Shown: positions 17,144 to 25,907 of the stretch, piece after piece | Layout: each line of letters starts with the position of its first letter | How positions within the stretch are numbered: the stretch's first letter is position 1 | Assembly: GCF_001431725.1 (NCBI RefSeq) | Contig: NZ_CP013106.1 | Coordinates: 4,092,001 to 4,156,000, forward strand | Length of the DNA: 64,000 bases | Source of the DNA: Halomonas huangheensis | GTDB taxonomy: Bacteria > Pseudomonadota > Gammaproteobacteria > Pseudomonadales > Halomonadaceae | Reading direction: 5' to 3' | Notes under the pieces: generated by a model | Told to the model about the DNA's origin: nothing | Seen by the model: only the letters and a program-made list of their open reading frames with translations | The model's database searches: none | Made by a program: the position numbers and the translations under genes

Positions 17144-18193
17144 TCAGTCGACCAGCATATCGCTGACCAGAACCCGACCACCCTCACCAGCAGCCCGGCT
17201 CACCGCCAGCGTCGCGGCAAGCGTCATCACGCCTTCTCGGGCGCTGACGACAGGCGCGGCCTCGCCACGTGCCACAGCAATGAAATGTGCCAACTGCTCG
17301 GGATAACAGTGAGTGCGCGGCGGCTGTAGCCTCTCCTTGAGCAACGCGCCCTTCCAATCCCCTCCACGGTCATGCCGCCAGAGCTCCATGCCCGGCACAC
17401 TCAAGCTCGCCTGACGCCCGCCAATCACATAGCAGTCATTGGGATAATGTGGAAAGGAAGGAGACTGTCCGGATGCCACGTCCCACATGAAAGGGGATGG
17501 CACTGCATCACTGCCGAGGAAGGTACCGATGGCTCCGTTGGCGAAGTTGATGACCACGGCAAAACTATCTTCAACCTCGAAACCACGAGCCCTGGAGCCC
17601 GTCGTCGCCTGAACACTTTCTACTTCGCCGCACAGGAAGCGCAGGATATCGATCTCGTGAATCAGGTTGATCAGGATCGGGCCGCCTCCCGCTTCACGAC
17701 GCCAGGCCTGGTCGAAGTAGTCATCGTTCTTGCGGCATAGCCACATGCCATTGACGGCAATCAGATCGCCGAGCTCACCGGCCTGAATCGCCCGCCGAGC
17801 TTCCACCATGTCCGGGCTATGGCGACGGTGATGCCCCACCAGCATGGGCACTCCTGAGGCCTCACTGGCTTCGGCGAGCTCCCGGCCTGCGGCAAGAGTA
17901 TCAGCAATCGGCTTTTCCATCAGTGTCGGCAGGCCGCGCTCGATACAGGCAAGACCCGCCTCGCGGTGCAGCGCGTTGGGCAGCGCCACAATCACCGCAT
18001 CCAGTTCCACACTATCGAGCATGGCGTGATAGTCAGCGAAGAAGGCGACACCGGGCTCTGTCGCCAGGGCCCGGCCTTCCTCGGTAACATCGGCAATCGC
18101 CGCCAGTTGCGCATCGGCCGATGCCTGTACTAGAGCGATATGCTCACGACCGATGATACCCGCGCCCATCACGCCAATACGTAGCAGTGACAT
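17144..18193 (-). CDS. Gfo/Idh/MocA-family NAD(P)-dependent oxidoreductase
   Basis: This 349-residue protein has an N-terminal Rossmann fold with GVMGAGIIGREH, then the family motif MEKPIADTLAAGRE containing the conserved Lys of EKP. The C-terminal alpha/beta domain contains GGGPILINLIHEIDILRFLCGEVE, whose His is the usual catalytic residue. It is the last gene of the quiC operon, 33 bp after aroQ, with AGGAAATC before its ATG. The context suggests oxidation of quinate, shikimate or a related cyclitol acid. The family also oxidises inositols and sugars, so the substrate is open. Confidence 0.85.
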   Translation of the reverse strand: MSLLRIGVMGAGIIGREHIALVQASADAQLAAIADVTEEGRALATEPGVAFFADYHAMLDSVELDAVIVALPNALHREAGLACIERGLPTLMEKPIADTLAAGRELAEASEASGVPMLVGHHRRHSPDMVEARRAIQAGELGDLIAVNGMWLCRKNDDYFDQAWRREAGGGPILINLIHEIDILRFLCGEVESVQATTGSRARGFEVEDSFAVVINFANGAIGTFLGSDAVPSPFMWDVASGQSPSFPHYPNDCYVIGGRQASLSVPGMELWRHDRGGDWKGALLKERLQPPRTHCYPEQLAHFIAVARGEAAPVVSAREGVMTLAATLAVSRAAGEGGRVLVSDMLVD

Positions 18194-18226
18194 TGTTGAT
18201 TTCCTGTAATCAGCGTTTTTCCCGAA

Positions 18227-18667
18227 TCAGTTTTCCCGAATCAGTGCGTCCAATGCCGCATGGTAGCCCTGACTACCTAGACCCGCGATAACACCATCGG
18301 CACGCAGCGAGACATAGGAGTGATGACGGAAGCTCTCGCGCTTGTGGACATTGGAAAGATGCACCTCGATGACCTTGCCGTCGAAGGCGTTGAGCGCATC
18401 GAGAATCGCCACCGAGGTATGGGTATAGGCCGCCGGATTGATGATGATCGCGTCGCTGCCATCGAGGCGCGCCGCATGAATGGCATCGATCAACTCCCCC
18501 TCGTGATTGCTCTGCAGGGTGTTGATATCCCATTCCTCGAGCAAGGCATGCTCACGCAGGGCATTATCGATATCGGCCAGCGTCTGATGGCCGTATATCT
18601 CCGGCTGACGAGTTCCCAGCAGGTTGAGATTCGGTCCGTGCAATACCAGAACCTTGCCCTTGCTCAT
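18227..18667 (-). CDS. aroQ: Type II 3-dehydroquinate dehydratase
   Basis: This 146-residue protein has the full active site of type II dehydroquinases: [17 protein letters not shown] with catalytic Tyr25, [16 protein letters not shown], and [17 protein letters not shown]. It interconverts 3-dehydroquinate and 3-dehydroshikimate. Its ATG shares one base with the stop of the upstream dehydrogenase gene (TGATG), after a GGAGA leader. Placement between quiC-aroE and a Gfo/Idh gene points to the catabolic direction. A separate biosynthetic dehydroquinase may exist elsewhere. Confidence 0.95.
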   Translation of the reverse strand: MSKGKVLVLHGPNLNLLGTRQPEIYGHQTLADIDNALREHALLEEWDINTLQSNHEGELIDAIHAARLDGSDAIIINPAAYTHTSVAILDALNAFDGKVIEVHLSNVHKRESFRHHSYVSLRADGVIAGLGSQGYHAALDALIREN

Positions 18668-19530
18668 CACAGATTCTCCTTCAACAATTCTCGCCGGTAG
18701 TGGGCAAACAAGGCCATTGCCTGTTCTTCGGCAGCGGCACGCTTGCTGTCATCCTCACAGAAGTGCTTGAAGGCGTCCACGCCCTGGAACACGAACAGGC
18801 TGACTCCACTGATCACCGAGGCCCCCACCGCTTTCGCTGCGGCAATGAATTCCGTCACCGCCGGCACATAGACGGCATCGAAAATCCAGTGATGGGCCTG
18901 CACCAGTTCGGGTGGCAAGGGGCAGCCAGGACTCTTTTCATGACCAACTGGCGTGCAGTTGATCAGGCCATCGCAGCGCGGGGCCTCGTCGACGAGCTGC
19001 TGTGTCGGCAAGGCTCGAGCCTTGAACCCGAAACGCTGCAGTTCGGCCGCCAGTTGCTTTGCCCGGTCATGATCGAGATCCACCAGCAATACCTCGCTGG
19101 CCCCCAACTGGGCGATGCCAAAGGCTACCGCCTTGCCGACACCACCGGTGCCGATCAACAGCACTCTACCGGGCGCACGTTCACCGAGCGTTGCCCGATA
19201 ACCACGCATGAAGCCGGTAAAGTCGGTGTTCTCGGCGACCACACCATCGGCCTCGAAGACCAGCGTATTGGCGGACCCAACCATGCGGGCACCATCACTG
19301 ACACGGCCCGCCAGTCCGACCGCCTGCTCCTTGAAGGGATAGGTGACATTGACGCCGCGATAGCCCGCCGCCATGACATCACGCACGGCGGCCTCGAGAG
19401 ATTCGATGGGCTGCTCATTGGCGTCGAACAGGTCATAGCTGGCTTCGACACCAATCAGCTTACCGAGCCGTACATGCAGGTCTGGTGAACTGGAATTGAG
19501 AATCGCCTTACCGATCAGTCCAAGTTTCAT
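18667..19530 (-). CDS. aroE: Quinate/shikimate dehydrogenase, probably NAD-dependent
   Basis: A 287-residue member of the AroE family. Catalytic Lys67 lies in [10 protein letters not shown] and Asp103 in ENTDFTGF. The substrate Ser region is NSSSP (12-16) and the dinucleotide loop GTGGVGKA begins at 127. The second Rossmann strand ends in [11 protein letters not shown], with Asp residues where NADP-specific AroE has NRT. Acidic residues there mark NAD-dependent quinate/shikimate dehydrogenases such as QsuD. With its operon partners, this suggests oxidation of quinate/shikimate rather than biosynthesis. GGGAGAG precedes the ATG. Confidence 0.85.
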   Translation of the reverse strand: MKLGLIGKAILNSSSPDLHVRLGKLIGVEASYDLFDANEQPIESLEAAVRDVMAAGYRGVNVTYPFKEQAVGLAGRVSDGARMVGSANTLVFEADGVVAENTDFTGFMRGYRATLGERAPGRVLLIGTGGVGKAVAFGIAQLGASEVLLVDLDHDRAKQLAAELQRFGFKARALPTQQLVDEAPRCDGLINCTPVGHEKSPGCPLPPELVQAHHWIFDAVYVPAVTEFIAAAKAVGASVISGVSLFVFQGVDAFKHFCEDDSKRAAAEEQAMALFAHYRRELLKENL

Positions 19531-19557
19531 CGCATCTCTCCCGATTCAGTTATCGAC

Positions 19558-21402
19558 TCAGTGCCGAGCAGATTGCGCCGCTAGACGGATACCGGCGTTG
19601 GCTTCGCCATAGCGTTGGTAGTTGCCACGCCGCTCGACGATCTCGAAGAAGAAGCGTCCAGAGAAGGTATCGGTGTAGGCATGCAGAAAGTCACCATCAT
19701 CGCGACGGTCAAAGAGGATATTGCGTGAGCGCAACCCCTCGACAAACTCGGGGTCCAGATCGAAGCGAGCTTCCAGATCATCGTAATAGTTGGCGGGGAT
19801 ACGCAGCAGCGGTAACCCTCTGGCCTGTAACTCGTCCACCGTGGCGTGGATGTCATCACTGGCGAAGGCAATCTGCTGCACCCCTCCCCGGAACTCGCTC
19901 AGGAAGCGTCCTGGAGAAGTGTCCCGGGCCTGAGAAACGGTCAGCGGAATACGGATGCTGCGATCAGGGCTATTGACGGCCTGACTGACCATCATTCCAT
20001 GGGGATCAACTATCTCGTGCTCTGTCTCGGCCTCGAAGCCGAGAACGGTGTGATAATAGAGCTGCCAACCCAGCAACTGAGTGGCCGGCAACACATAGGA
20101 AAGATGGTCGATGCGCTGCAACCCCGCCTCGTCACGACTGGCCTGGTCGAACAGTTCGAAGTCAGTCCGCCATTGATGGTCCTTCGCCGACGGCTCATCG
20201 ACCAGATAGATCAAGCTACCCTCGACACCGCGCAATGCCGGAATTTCCATCTCGCCTTCGGCAACCTGGCCGCGATAGACCGGAGCCTTGTAGGCACGCG
20301 CACGGGCCAACGCCGTATCGACATCATCGACTCGGAAGCCCACCGCACATACTGAGGTACCGTGCAGTAGACGGAAGGTGTGGGCAAAGCTGTCGGTTTC
20401 GAAGTTGAGCACCAGATGGATATCACCCTGCTTCCATAGTTCGACATTCTTCGAGCGATGGCGACCAACATGTCGAAAGCCCAGCGCACCGATGAACTCG
20501 CCAAGCGGCGCGGCACTGTCCTCATCAAGAGTGAACTCGATGAAGTGTATCCCGCGATAATCACTCGCGGCAGGAAGCGCGTCAGCCCAATGCCCCTCCG
20601 GCACCAGGTTCTCGAGATAGATCAGTGAACGCATGCCATCCATGGCGGTGACATCTGCCGGCGCAGCACGAAAGGCGTCGCTGAATATTTCGTGGGACAG
20701 TGGTCCGCGATAGCCAGTCTTCGCCAGCGCTGACATGAAGCTCTTGAGTGGCAACCTGCCCTGACCAGGAAAACAGCGAAAATGGCGGCTCCACTGCAAC
20801 ACGTCCATATCCAGCAAAGGCGCATCCGCGACCTGCACAAAGAAGATCTTCTCGACGGGAATATCGGCAATCGCCGCAGGGTCATGGCCACGCGAGAGAA
20901 TATGAAAGCTATCGAGCACCAGGCCCAACGCCGGGTGGTCGGCTCGCCTGACCACATCCCAGGCATCACGGTAATCGGAGATATGCCGCCCCCAGGCAAG
21001 CGCCTCATACCCGATGCGAAGACCTCGAGCGGCGGCCCGCTCTGCCAGCTCATACAAGTCGGCAACCATCTGATCACGATCATCGAGTGCCTGGGGCGAA
21101 ACATTGCTGCACACCAACATGAAGTCGGTGCCCAGTTCCTGCATGACATCAAACTTGCGCTCGGCACGTTGCAGATTACGTGTCCGAGCAGGCTCTGGCA
21201 TGGCCTCGAAGTCTCGGAAAGGCTGGAAGGCGACGATTGCCAGACCCAGTCGCTCACAGAGCAGCCGCACATCGCCGGGCGAGCCATCGAAGGAAATCAG
21301 ATCATTCTCGAATATCTCGACGCCTTCAAAACCTGCGCGAGCAATGGCTTCAAGCTTGGAGCGCAGGTCGCCACTCAAACACACCGTCGCAATAGCGCGC
21401 AT
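19558..21402 (-). CDS. quiC: 3-dehydroshikimate dehydratase, two-domain QuiC/QsuB type
   Basis: This 614-residue protein has two parts. Residues 1-275 form a sugar-phosphate isomerase-like TIM barrel with metal-ligand candidates in GYEALAWG, VLDSFHILSRG and PLSHEIFSD. Residues 285-614 form a vicinal-oxygen-chelate/HPPD-like domain ending in GRFFFEIVERRGNYQRYGEAN. This fusion makes protocatechuate from 3-dehydroshikimate. ATG 21400-21402 has GGAGGA; the frame upstream to 21444 is not needed. It heads a quiC-aroE-aroQ-Gfo/Idh operon. Automated tools often mislabel it as 4-hydroxyphenylpyruvate dioxygenase. Confidence 0.9.
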   Translation of the reverse strand: MRAIATVCLSGDLRSKLEAIARAGFEGVEIFENDLISFDGSPGDVRLLCERLGLAIVAFQPFRDFEAMPEPARTRNLQRAERKFDVMQELGTDFMLVCSNVSPQALDDRDQMVADLYELAERAAARGLRIGYEALAWGRHISDYRDAWDVVRRADHPALGLVLDSFHILSRGHDPAAIADIPVEKIFFVQVADAPLLDMDVLQWSRHFRCFPGQGRLPLKSFMSALAKTGYRGPLSHEIFSDAFRAAPADVTAMDGMRSLIYLENLVPEGHWADALPAASDYRGIHFIEFTLDEDSAAPLGEFIGALGFRHVGRHRSKNVELWKQGDIHLVLNFETDSFAHTFRLLHGTSVCAVGFRVDDVDTALARARAYKAPVYRGQVAEGEMEIPALRGVEGSLIYLVDEPSAKDHQWRTDFELFDQASRDEAGLQRIDHLSYVLPATQLLGWQLYYHTVLGFEAETEHEIVDPHGMMVSQAVNSPDRSIRIPLTVSQARDTSPGRFLSEFRGGVQQIAFASDDIHATVDELQARGLPLLRIPANYYDDLEARFDLDPEFVEGLRSRNILFDRRDDGDFLHAYTDTFSGRFFFEIVERRGNYQRYGEANAGIRLAAQSARH

Positions 21403-21496
21403 ACTATCCTCCAGGCGCTGGCCCCGCGCATGCCGCAGAGACACGCCAGTTTGTCATGGGTCCCGTATATAGGGCATTTGCCGCCACAGACACAAA

Positions 21497-21532
21497 TGTT
21501 CGTATAGCGGCCTTGTGTTCGCATTATGCACG
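21497..21532. promoter_or_regulatory. Tandem IclR-type operator before quiC
   Basis: Two TGTTCG half-sites, at 21497 and 21516, lie exactly 19 bp apart, each followed at the expected spacing by a degenerate right half (CGGCCT, TGCACG). They are about 95 bp before the quiC start. The left halves are identical to those at pcaB and pcaI. Confidence 0.65.
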
Positions 21533-21639
21533 ACAAACAGGGCGTGATGGCAAGCCTACCCTTTCAATACCCTTATGCTTCACGACCATGGTAGAAGATG
21601 GGGCGACGAAGCATTGACACACTGCTGACGCCAACCTAA

Positions 21640-21675
21640 TGTTCGCATAAAGCACTTTAGTTCGATAGGCGAACT
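21640..21675. promoter_or_regulatory. Tandem IclR-type operator before the TTT transporter
   Basis: TGTTCG at 21640 with degenerate right half AGCACT, then the perfect dyad AGTTCG-ATAGG-CGAACT at 21659-21675. The starts are again 19 bp apart. It lies 158 bp before the receptor start codon, matching the arrangement at quiC and pcaI. Confidence 0.7.
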
Positions 21676-21832
21676 TAAATTCATACAGGTACGCTATTTA
21701 TACAGCTACGCTGGATCGCTATCGAAGCACACCTTCAACACTCACCATCTGCCCCATAAGAAGGGCACTGCCGGATACAGCAAATACTCGTTTCCCCTAC
21801 GGCAGAATCAACAAGATATCCCGGAGGATTCC

Positions 21833-22861
21833 ATGTTTCATTCCGTCTTGAAGACGCTGGCCATACCGATGGCAGCGACACTCAGTACCATGGCTATGAG
21901 TAGTCAGGCACTTGCCGAATATCCTGAGCGCAACATCACCGGCACGATTCAGTGGGGCGCCGGCGGCGCCACCGATAATGTTGCACGTAGCCTGACACCG
22001 CATGTCGAGGAAGAGCTCGGCACCAGCGTGATACTGACCAATCGTCCAGGCGGCACCGGCGTGATCGGTATGAACTACGTCATGACCCAGCGCCCTGATG
22101 GTTACAGCCTGCTCTACGGCGCCGAGAACCCCCAGCTCTATCGCTTGATGGGACTGGCCGATTTCGGCTACGACGACATGCATACCATCAATATCATCGG
22201 CCAGGGACTGGTGGTCATTGCCGCCCCCGCGGATAGCCCGTTCGACAACCTGTCCGAACTGCTCGAATACGCCCACGAGCATCCGGGTGAGTTGCGTATG
22301 GGGGGTACCGGAGCCGGTGGGCTGCCAAGCACCGTGCACGCGATGATCAACTCGGTTGATGATCTCGACGTACGCACCGTGACGTTCGGTGGCGACGGCC
22401 CCGGCATCACTGCCATGCTTGGCGATCACATCGACTTCATGCCACTCAGTCTCGCTGCCGCTGGCGAACAAATCCGCAGCGGCAAGATGAAGGGACTGGC
22501 GGTACTGACCAGCGAGGAAATCGAGGCTCTGCCCGGAGTCCCCCCGATCACCGAGGCACTGCCGGACATCGACGCCTTCCTGCCCTGGGGCCCGTTCTGG
22601 GGTGTCTTCGTCCGCGAGGAAACACCGGATGAGGTCAAGCAGCAACTCGAGGATGCTTACCGCAACGCCGTGGACAACGAGCAGTTCCAGACGTTTCTGG
22701 ACAACTTCGGTGCCGAACCGCTCAATCTGAGCGGTGAAGAAGCCCAGCAGTATCTCGACAACTGGCAGTCAGTGACCGGATGGTCGATGTTCGAGGCGGG
22801 CAGCGTCGAAGTCTCTCCAGAAGAACTGGGGATTCCGCGTCCCGGTAAAAGCGCTGAGTAA
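21833..22861 (+). CDS. tctC: Tripartite tricarboxylate transporter substrate-binding protein
   Basis: A 342-residue periplasmic receptor of the Bug/TctC family. A signal peptide ends near SSQALA (26-28). The mature protein starts EYPERNITGTIQWGAGGATDNVAR, the family carboxylate-binding segment, and has NRPGGTGVIGMNYV. GGAGG precedes the ATG. It heads a receptor-TctB-TctA operon divergent from the quiC operon and shares its operator type. I infer quinate, shikimate or another hydroaromatic or aromatic acid as ligand; TTT systems are also known for citrate, terephthalate and adipate. Confidence 0.88.
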   Translation: MFHSVLKTLAIPMAATLSTMAMSSQALAEYPERNITGTIQWGAGGATDNVARSLTPHVEEELGTSVILTNRPGGTGVIGMNYVMTQRPDGYSLLYGAENPQLYRLMGLADFGYDDMHTINIIGQGLVVIAAPADSPFDNLSELLEYAHEHPGELRMGGTGAGGLPSTVHAMINSVDDLDVRTVTFGGDGPGITAMLGDHIDFMPLSLAAAGEQIRSGKMKGLAVLTSEEIEALPGVPPITEALPDIDAFLPWGPFWGVFVREETPDEVKQQLEDAYRNAVDNEQFQTFLDNFGAEPLNLSGEEAQQYLDNWQSVTGWSMFEAGSVEVSPEELGIPRPGKSAE

Positions 22862-22952
22862 ACCGTGATGAAGGTCGGCGCTGCCCTCAGCGCCGGCTGG
22901 ATACTCACAGGCACCTGAGCCGAGCATCGCTCGGCCATCCTGGAGTTGAGCA

Positions 22953-23429
22953 ATGAAAGACAGATACGAACGCGTCCAGCCTGGCGAGAAGGTCTTCGAC
23001 TGGCTGCTGCTGCTTTTCAGCGGTGGTCTGCTCTACGAAGCATGGCGAGTCGACGGCATACCGTCGCTGAACTCACCCGGCACGTTTCCCGTCGGCCTGG
23101 CCTTGATCATGATTGCCGCCTGCCTGGTGATTCTGTTCAGCCACCGGCGTAAACGTCGTGCCCCCGAGTTGACCACCGCAGGTGATGAACTCAAGGCCTT
23201 TGTCGCCGAGCACTTCCAGCCACATATCATCGTGTTCTCGGTAATCTCGATCATCTACCTGGTTGCCATATCGTGGCTGAGCTTCTATCTCAGCACCTTT
23301 ATCTTCCTGGCCGCGATGTTCATCTATTACCGAGGCGGCAAAGTACTGAGTTCGCTGATCATTTCCAGCGTATCCATCGCCATCATCTACGTCCTGTTCA
23401 CGCTGGTTTTCCGCGTCTATCTGCCGTGA
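22953..23429 (+). CDS. tctB: Tripartite tricarboxylate transporter small membrane subunit
   Basis: A 158-residue protein with about four hydrophobic helices. The first is FDWLLLLFSGGLLYEAWRV; the last two lie in the C-terminal third (FYLSTFIFLAAMFIYYRGG, then a helix ending FTLVFRVYLP). Length and topology are those of TctB. GGAG precedes its ATG. It lies between tctC and tctA and would complete the importer. Confidence 0.85.
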   Translation: MKDRYERVQPGEKVFDWLLLLFSGGLLYEAWRVDGIPSLNSPGTFPVGLALIMIAACLVILFSHRRKRRAPELTTAGDELKAFVAEHFQPHIIVFSVISIIYLVAISWLSFYLSTFIFLAAMFIYYRGGKVLSSLIISSVSIAIIYVLFTLVFRVYLP

Positions 23430-23457
23430 ACCCCAGCAGTGAACTCGGAGCCCTGCC

Positions 23458-24963
23458 ATGACTGACACTCTCCACTATTTCCTGATGGCCTGGATCGATC
23501 CGCACCTGCTGTTGCTGACCGCTCTAGGCACACTGGGCGGCATCTATATCGGAGCCATTCCTGGCCTGTCCGTGACCATGGCCGTGTCCATCCTGATCTC
23601 CTTTACCTTCGCCTGGGACATCAATGATGCACTGGCGCTGATGGTGGGTATCTATGTAGGTGGGGTCTACGGCGGTTCACGAACCGCGATCCTGCTCAAT
23701 ATCCCCGGCGCCCCCTCGGCGGTGACCACTGCCTTCGATGGCTACCCACTGGCCCAGCGTGGTGAAGCGGGGCGCGCCATCGGCCTGAGCACTGTGATGT
23801 CGGTCATCGGCGGCCTCCTCGGCACCTTGATTCTGGCCGGAACCGCGCCATATCTGGCCGACATGGCGCTGGAGTTTGCGCCTCGCGACTACTTCCTGAT
23901 TGCCGCACTCGGTCTGCTGCTGGTCAGCACCCTATCCGGCAAGTCATTGGCTAGAGGTATATTTTCTGTCGCACTGGGCTCCGCGATTGGCCTGGTCGGT
24001 CTCGACCAGGTGACGGCACAGCCACGCCTGACCATGGACAACATGCAGTTGTTGGGTGGCATTCATTATGTGGTGGTAATGATTGGACTGTTTGGCGTCG
24101 CCGAAGCCTTCTACCAGTTGCATAACCTCAACAAGGTGCCGATCAAGCAGAAGGTCGACAAGATCATTCCGCCCCTCAAGCTGGTGTTGAAGTTCCTGCC
24201 ACTATCAATGCGCTCGGGAGTCATCGGGGTCGTCGTCGGTGCACTTCCGGGAACCGGTGGCGATATCGCCTCGCTGTTCGCCTATGACCACGCCAAGCGC
24301 AGCGTCAAGAATCCCCGGGTTCCTTTCGGAGAAGGTGCCTACGAGGGGCTGGTAGCACCGGAAACCGCCAACAATGCGGCGGTAGGTGGTGCCTACGTAC
24401 CGATGCTGACCCTCGGCATGCCGGGTGATGCGGTCACGGCGGTGATCATCGGTGCACTGGTCATCCACGGCCTCAATCCCGGCCCGATGCTGATGATCGA
24501 GACACCGCATATCTTCTGGTTCACCGTCGGCAACCTGATGCTGGCCAACATCTTCCTGCTGATCTTCGGCCTCACCGGCATCAAGATCTTCACCAAGGTC
24601 GTCGAGGTTCCCAAGGCGATCCTCATCCCCTTGATCCTCGTGCTGTGTGTGGTCGGCACCTACTCGATCAACAGCAATATGACCGAGGTGTACTGGATGC
24701 TTGGCTTTGGCCTGCTTGGCTATTGGCTCAAGGTGTTCGGCTTCCAGATGGGTCCGATCATCCTCGGGGTAATCCTCGGCCCATTGCTCGACAAGACCTG
24801 GCGCCAGGCGATGTCCTCGGTCGGTGACAGCGGCAGCGCATTTCTTCTCGAACTGGTCAGCAATCCGCTATCGCTGGTGCTGACTAGCGTCATCGTGCTG
24901 GTATTGATCGGTCAGACACCACTTCCGGCCTGGCTACGCAGCAAATTGAGCCGTCAATCCTGA
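23458..24963 (+). CDS. tctA: Tripartite tricarboxylate transporter large membrane subunit
   Basis: A 501-residue polytopic protein of the TctA family. The glycine-rich signature GVYGGSRTAILLNIPGAPSA, followed by VTTAFDGYP, is at residues 65-90, and the second repeat has GALPGTGGDIASLFAYDH near 260. It forms the proton- or sodium-coupled channel part of the importer. GGAG precedes the ATG, 28 bp after tctB. The next gene (HAD) starts 65 bp later and may be read through. Confidence 0.92.
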   Translation: MTDTLHYFLMAWIDPHLLLLTALGTLGGIYIGAIPGLSVTMAVSILISFTFAWDINDALALMVGIYVGGVYGGSRTAILLNIPGAPSAVTTAFDGYPLAQRGEAGRAIGLSTVMSVIGGLLGTLILAGTAPYLADMALEFAPRDYFLIAALGLLLVSTLSGKSLARGIFSVALGSAIGLVGLDQVTAQPRLTMDNMQLLGGIHYVVVMIGLFGVAEAFYQLHNLNKVPIKQKVDKIIPPLKLVLKFLPLSMRSGVIGVVVGALPGTGGDIASLFAYDHAKRSVKNPRVPFGEGAYEGLVAPETANNAAVGGAYVPMLTLGMPGDAVTAVIIGALVIHGLNPGPMLMIETPHIFWFTVGNLMLANIFLLIFGLTGIKIFTKVVEVPKAILIPLILVLCVVGTYSINSNMTEVYWMLGFGLLGYWLKVFGFQMGPIILGVILGPLLDKTWRQAMSSVGDSGSAFLLELVSNPLSLVLTSVIVLVLIGQTPLPAWLRSKLSRQS

Positions 24964-25028
24964 GACTGACCCGCAGGCTGCTGTTGAACGGCAGCCTGCG
25001 GGTACCAGCGCATGATCAAGGATTTCCC

Positions 25029-25730
25029 GTGTTCGACTGCCCTTCCCTTGCCACGCCAGGCCCAGCACTGCCTTCGGCTCTGGTATTTGACTGCGATGGG
25101 GTCATTCTCGATTCGGCCACCCTCAAGCGTGATGCCTTTGCGGCGCTCTATGACGACCAGCCACGCGTCATTCGCGAGGCAGTTCGTGCCTACCTGGAAC
25201 GGCGTGGCGGTCAACCACGTGAGGTCAAGTTCCAGCATATCGAAGGACAGATTCTCGGCCGACCGCCGAGTAACCAACGCATCGAAACCCTGTGTAGATG
25301 CTTCAGGACAGTCGTTGCCGAGCGCATTGCCCAGGCGCATTTGATTGGTGGTGCCTTGGCAACTCTGCAACATTGGCATGGCCAGTGCCCGTTGATCCTG
25401 CTGTCGGCAACACCACAGAGAGAGCTTGATGAAACCGTGGAGCAACACGCTCTGACACTCTGGTTCGATGAAGTGATCGGTGCTCCACCCGACAAGGTCA
25501 CGGCGCTCGGCAACCTGCTGGTTCGTCGCCAACTGCCGCCCTCACGAACAGTGATGATTGGCGATTCCTACAATGACTTCCGCGCCGCACGTTCCAATGG
25601 GACGGCATTCATCGGCGTCGTCGCGGCGGACAGCGACATGCCCTTTCCTTCCGACACAGCCATCGTCAGCGACCTGTACGAACTCAATGCCCAACTCAAG
25701 GAGCTGCTTGGCCAAGGATCCTCCGAATAA
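25029..25730 (+). CDS. HAD-superfamily hydrolase
   Basis: A 233-residue protein with HAD motif I VFDCDGVILDS (nucleophile Asp near residue 20), motif II LLSATP, a Lys in PPDKVTALG and motif IV MIGDSYNDFRAARSNG. The small helical cap resembles the phosphoglycolate phosphatase group. GTG at 25029 is chosen because AAGGA lies six bases upstream; a TTG at 24984 is the alternative. It follows tctA and ends in a hairpin. Substrate unknown. Confidence 0.8.
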   Translation: MFDCPSLATPGPALPSALVFDCDGVILDSATLKRDAFAALYDDQPRVIREAVRAYLERRGGQPREVKFQHIEGQILGRPPSNQRIETLCRCFRTVVAERIAQAHLIGGALATLQHWHGQCPLILLSATPQRELDETVEQHALTLWFDEVIGAPPDKVTALGNLLVRRQLPPSRTVMIGDSYNDFRAARSNGTAFIGVVAADSDMPFPSDTAIVSDLYELNAQLKELLGQGSSE

Positions 25731-25783
25731 TTCCATCCGTGGAATTATTCAGTGACACCAGCCCACAACAAGTGATGGGCTGG
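25725..25783 (+). terminator. Two hairpins after the HAD gene
   Basis: The first has perfect arms GAATAATTCC and GGAATTATTC (25725-25750) and includes the HAD stop codon. The second has arms CCAGCCCA and TGGGCTGG (25758-25783) followed by TTCACATTTTC. Together they probably end the tct-HAD transcript. Confidence 0.6.
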
Positions 25784-25907
25784 TTCACATTTTCAATGAC
25801 TTGCAGCCGCCAGAAGGCGGGTAAGCATCGAAAATGCCTGGTGCGTCCCTGCTACCAGCGGGATGCTCTGAGTTGCTCAGGTCATCCCTGAAGCAGTTTC
25901 GCCATCT

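Larger units (their letters stand above)
21403..21832. other. quiC/transporter divergent intergenic region
   Basis: This 430-bp region has no credible gene. It holds two separate tandem operator pairs, one toward quiC (21497-21532) and one toward the transporter receptor gene (21640-21675). Local AT content is higher around 21640-21720, as expected of a promoter. Confidence 0.7.

Noticed and set aside
19558-21402. Annotation as 4-hydroxyphenylpyruvate dioxygenase
   Set aside because: Only the C-terminal half is HPPD-like; the N-terminal dehydroshikimate dehydratase barrel and the operon context show a QuiC-type enzyme.
21797-22645. 282-codon minus-strand frame opposite tctC
   Set aside because: The sense strand carries a complete receptor with signal peptide and leader; the antisense product is low-quality.
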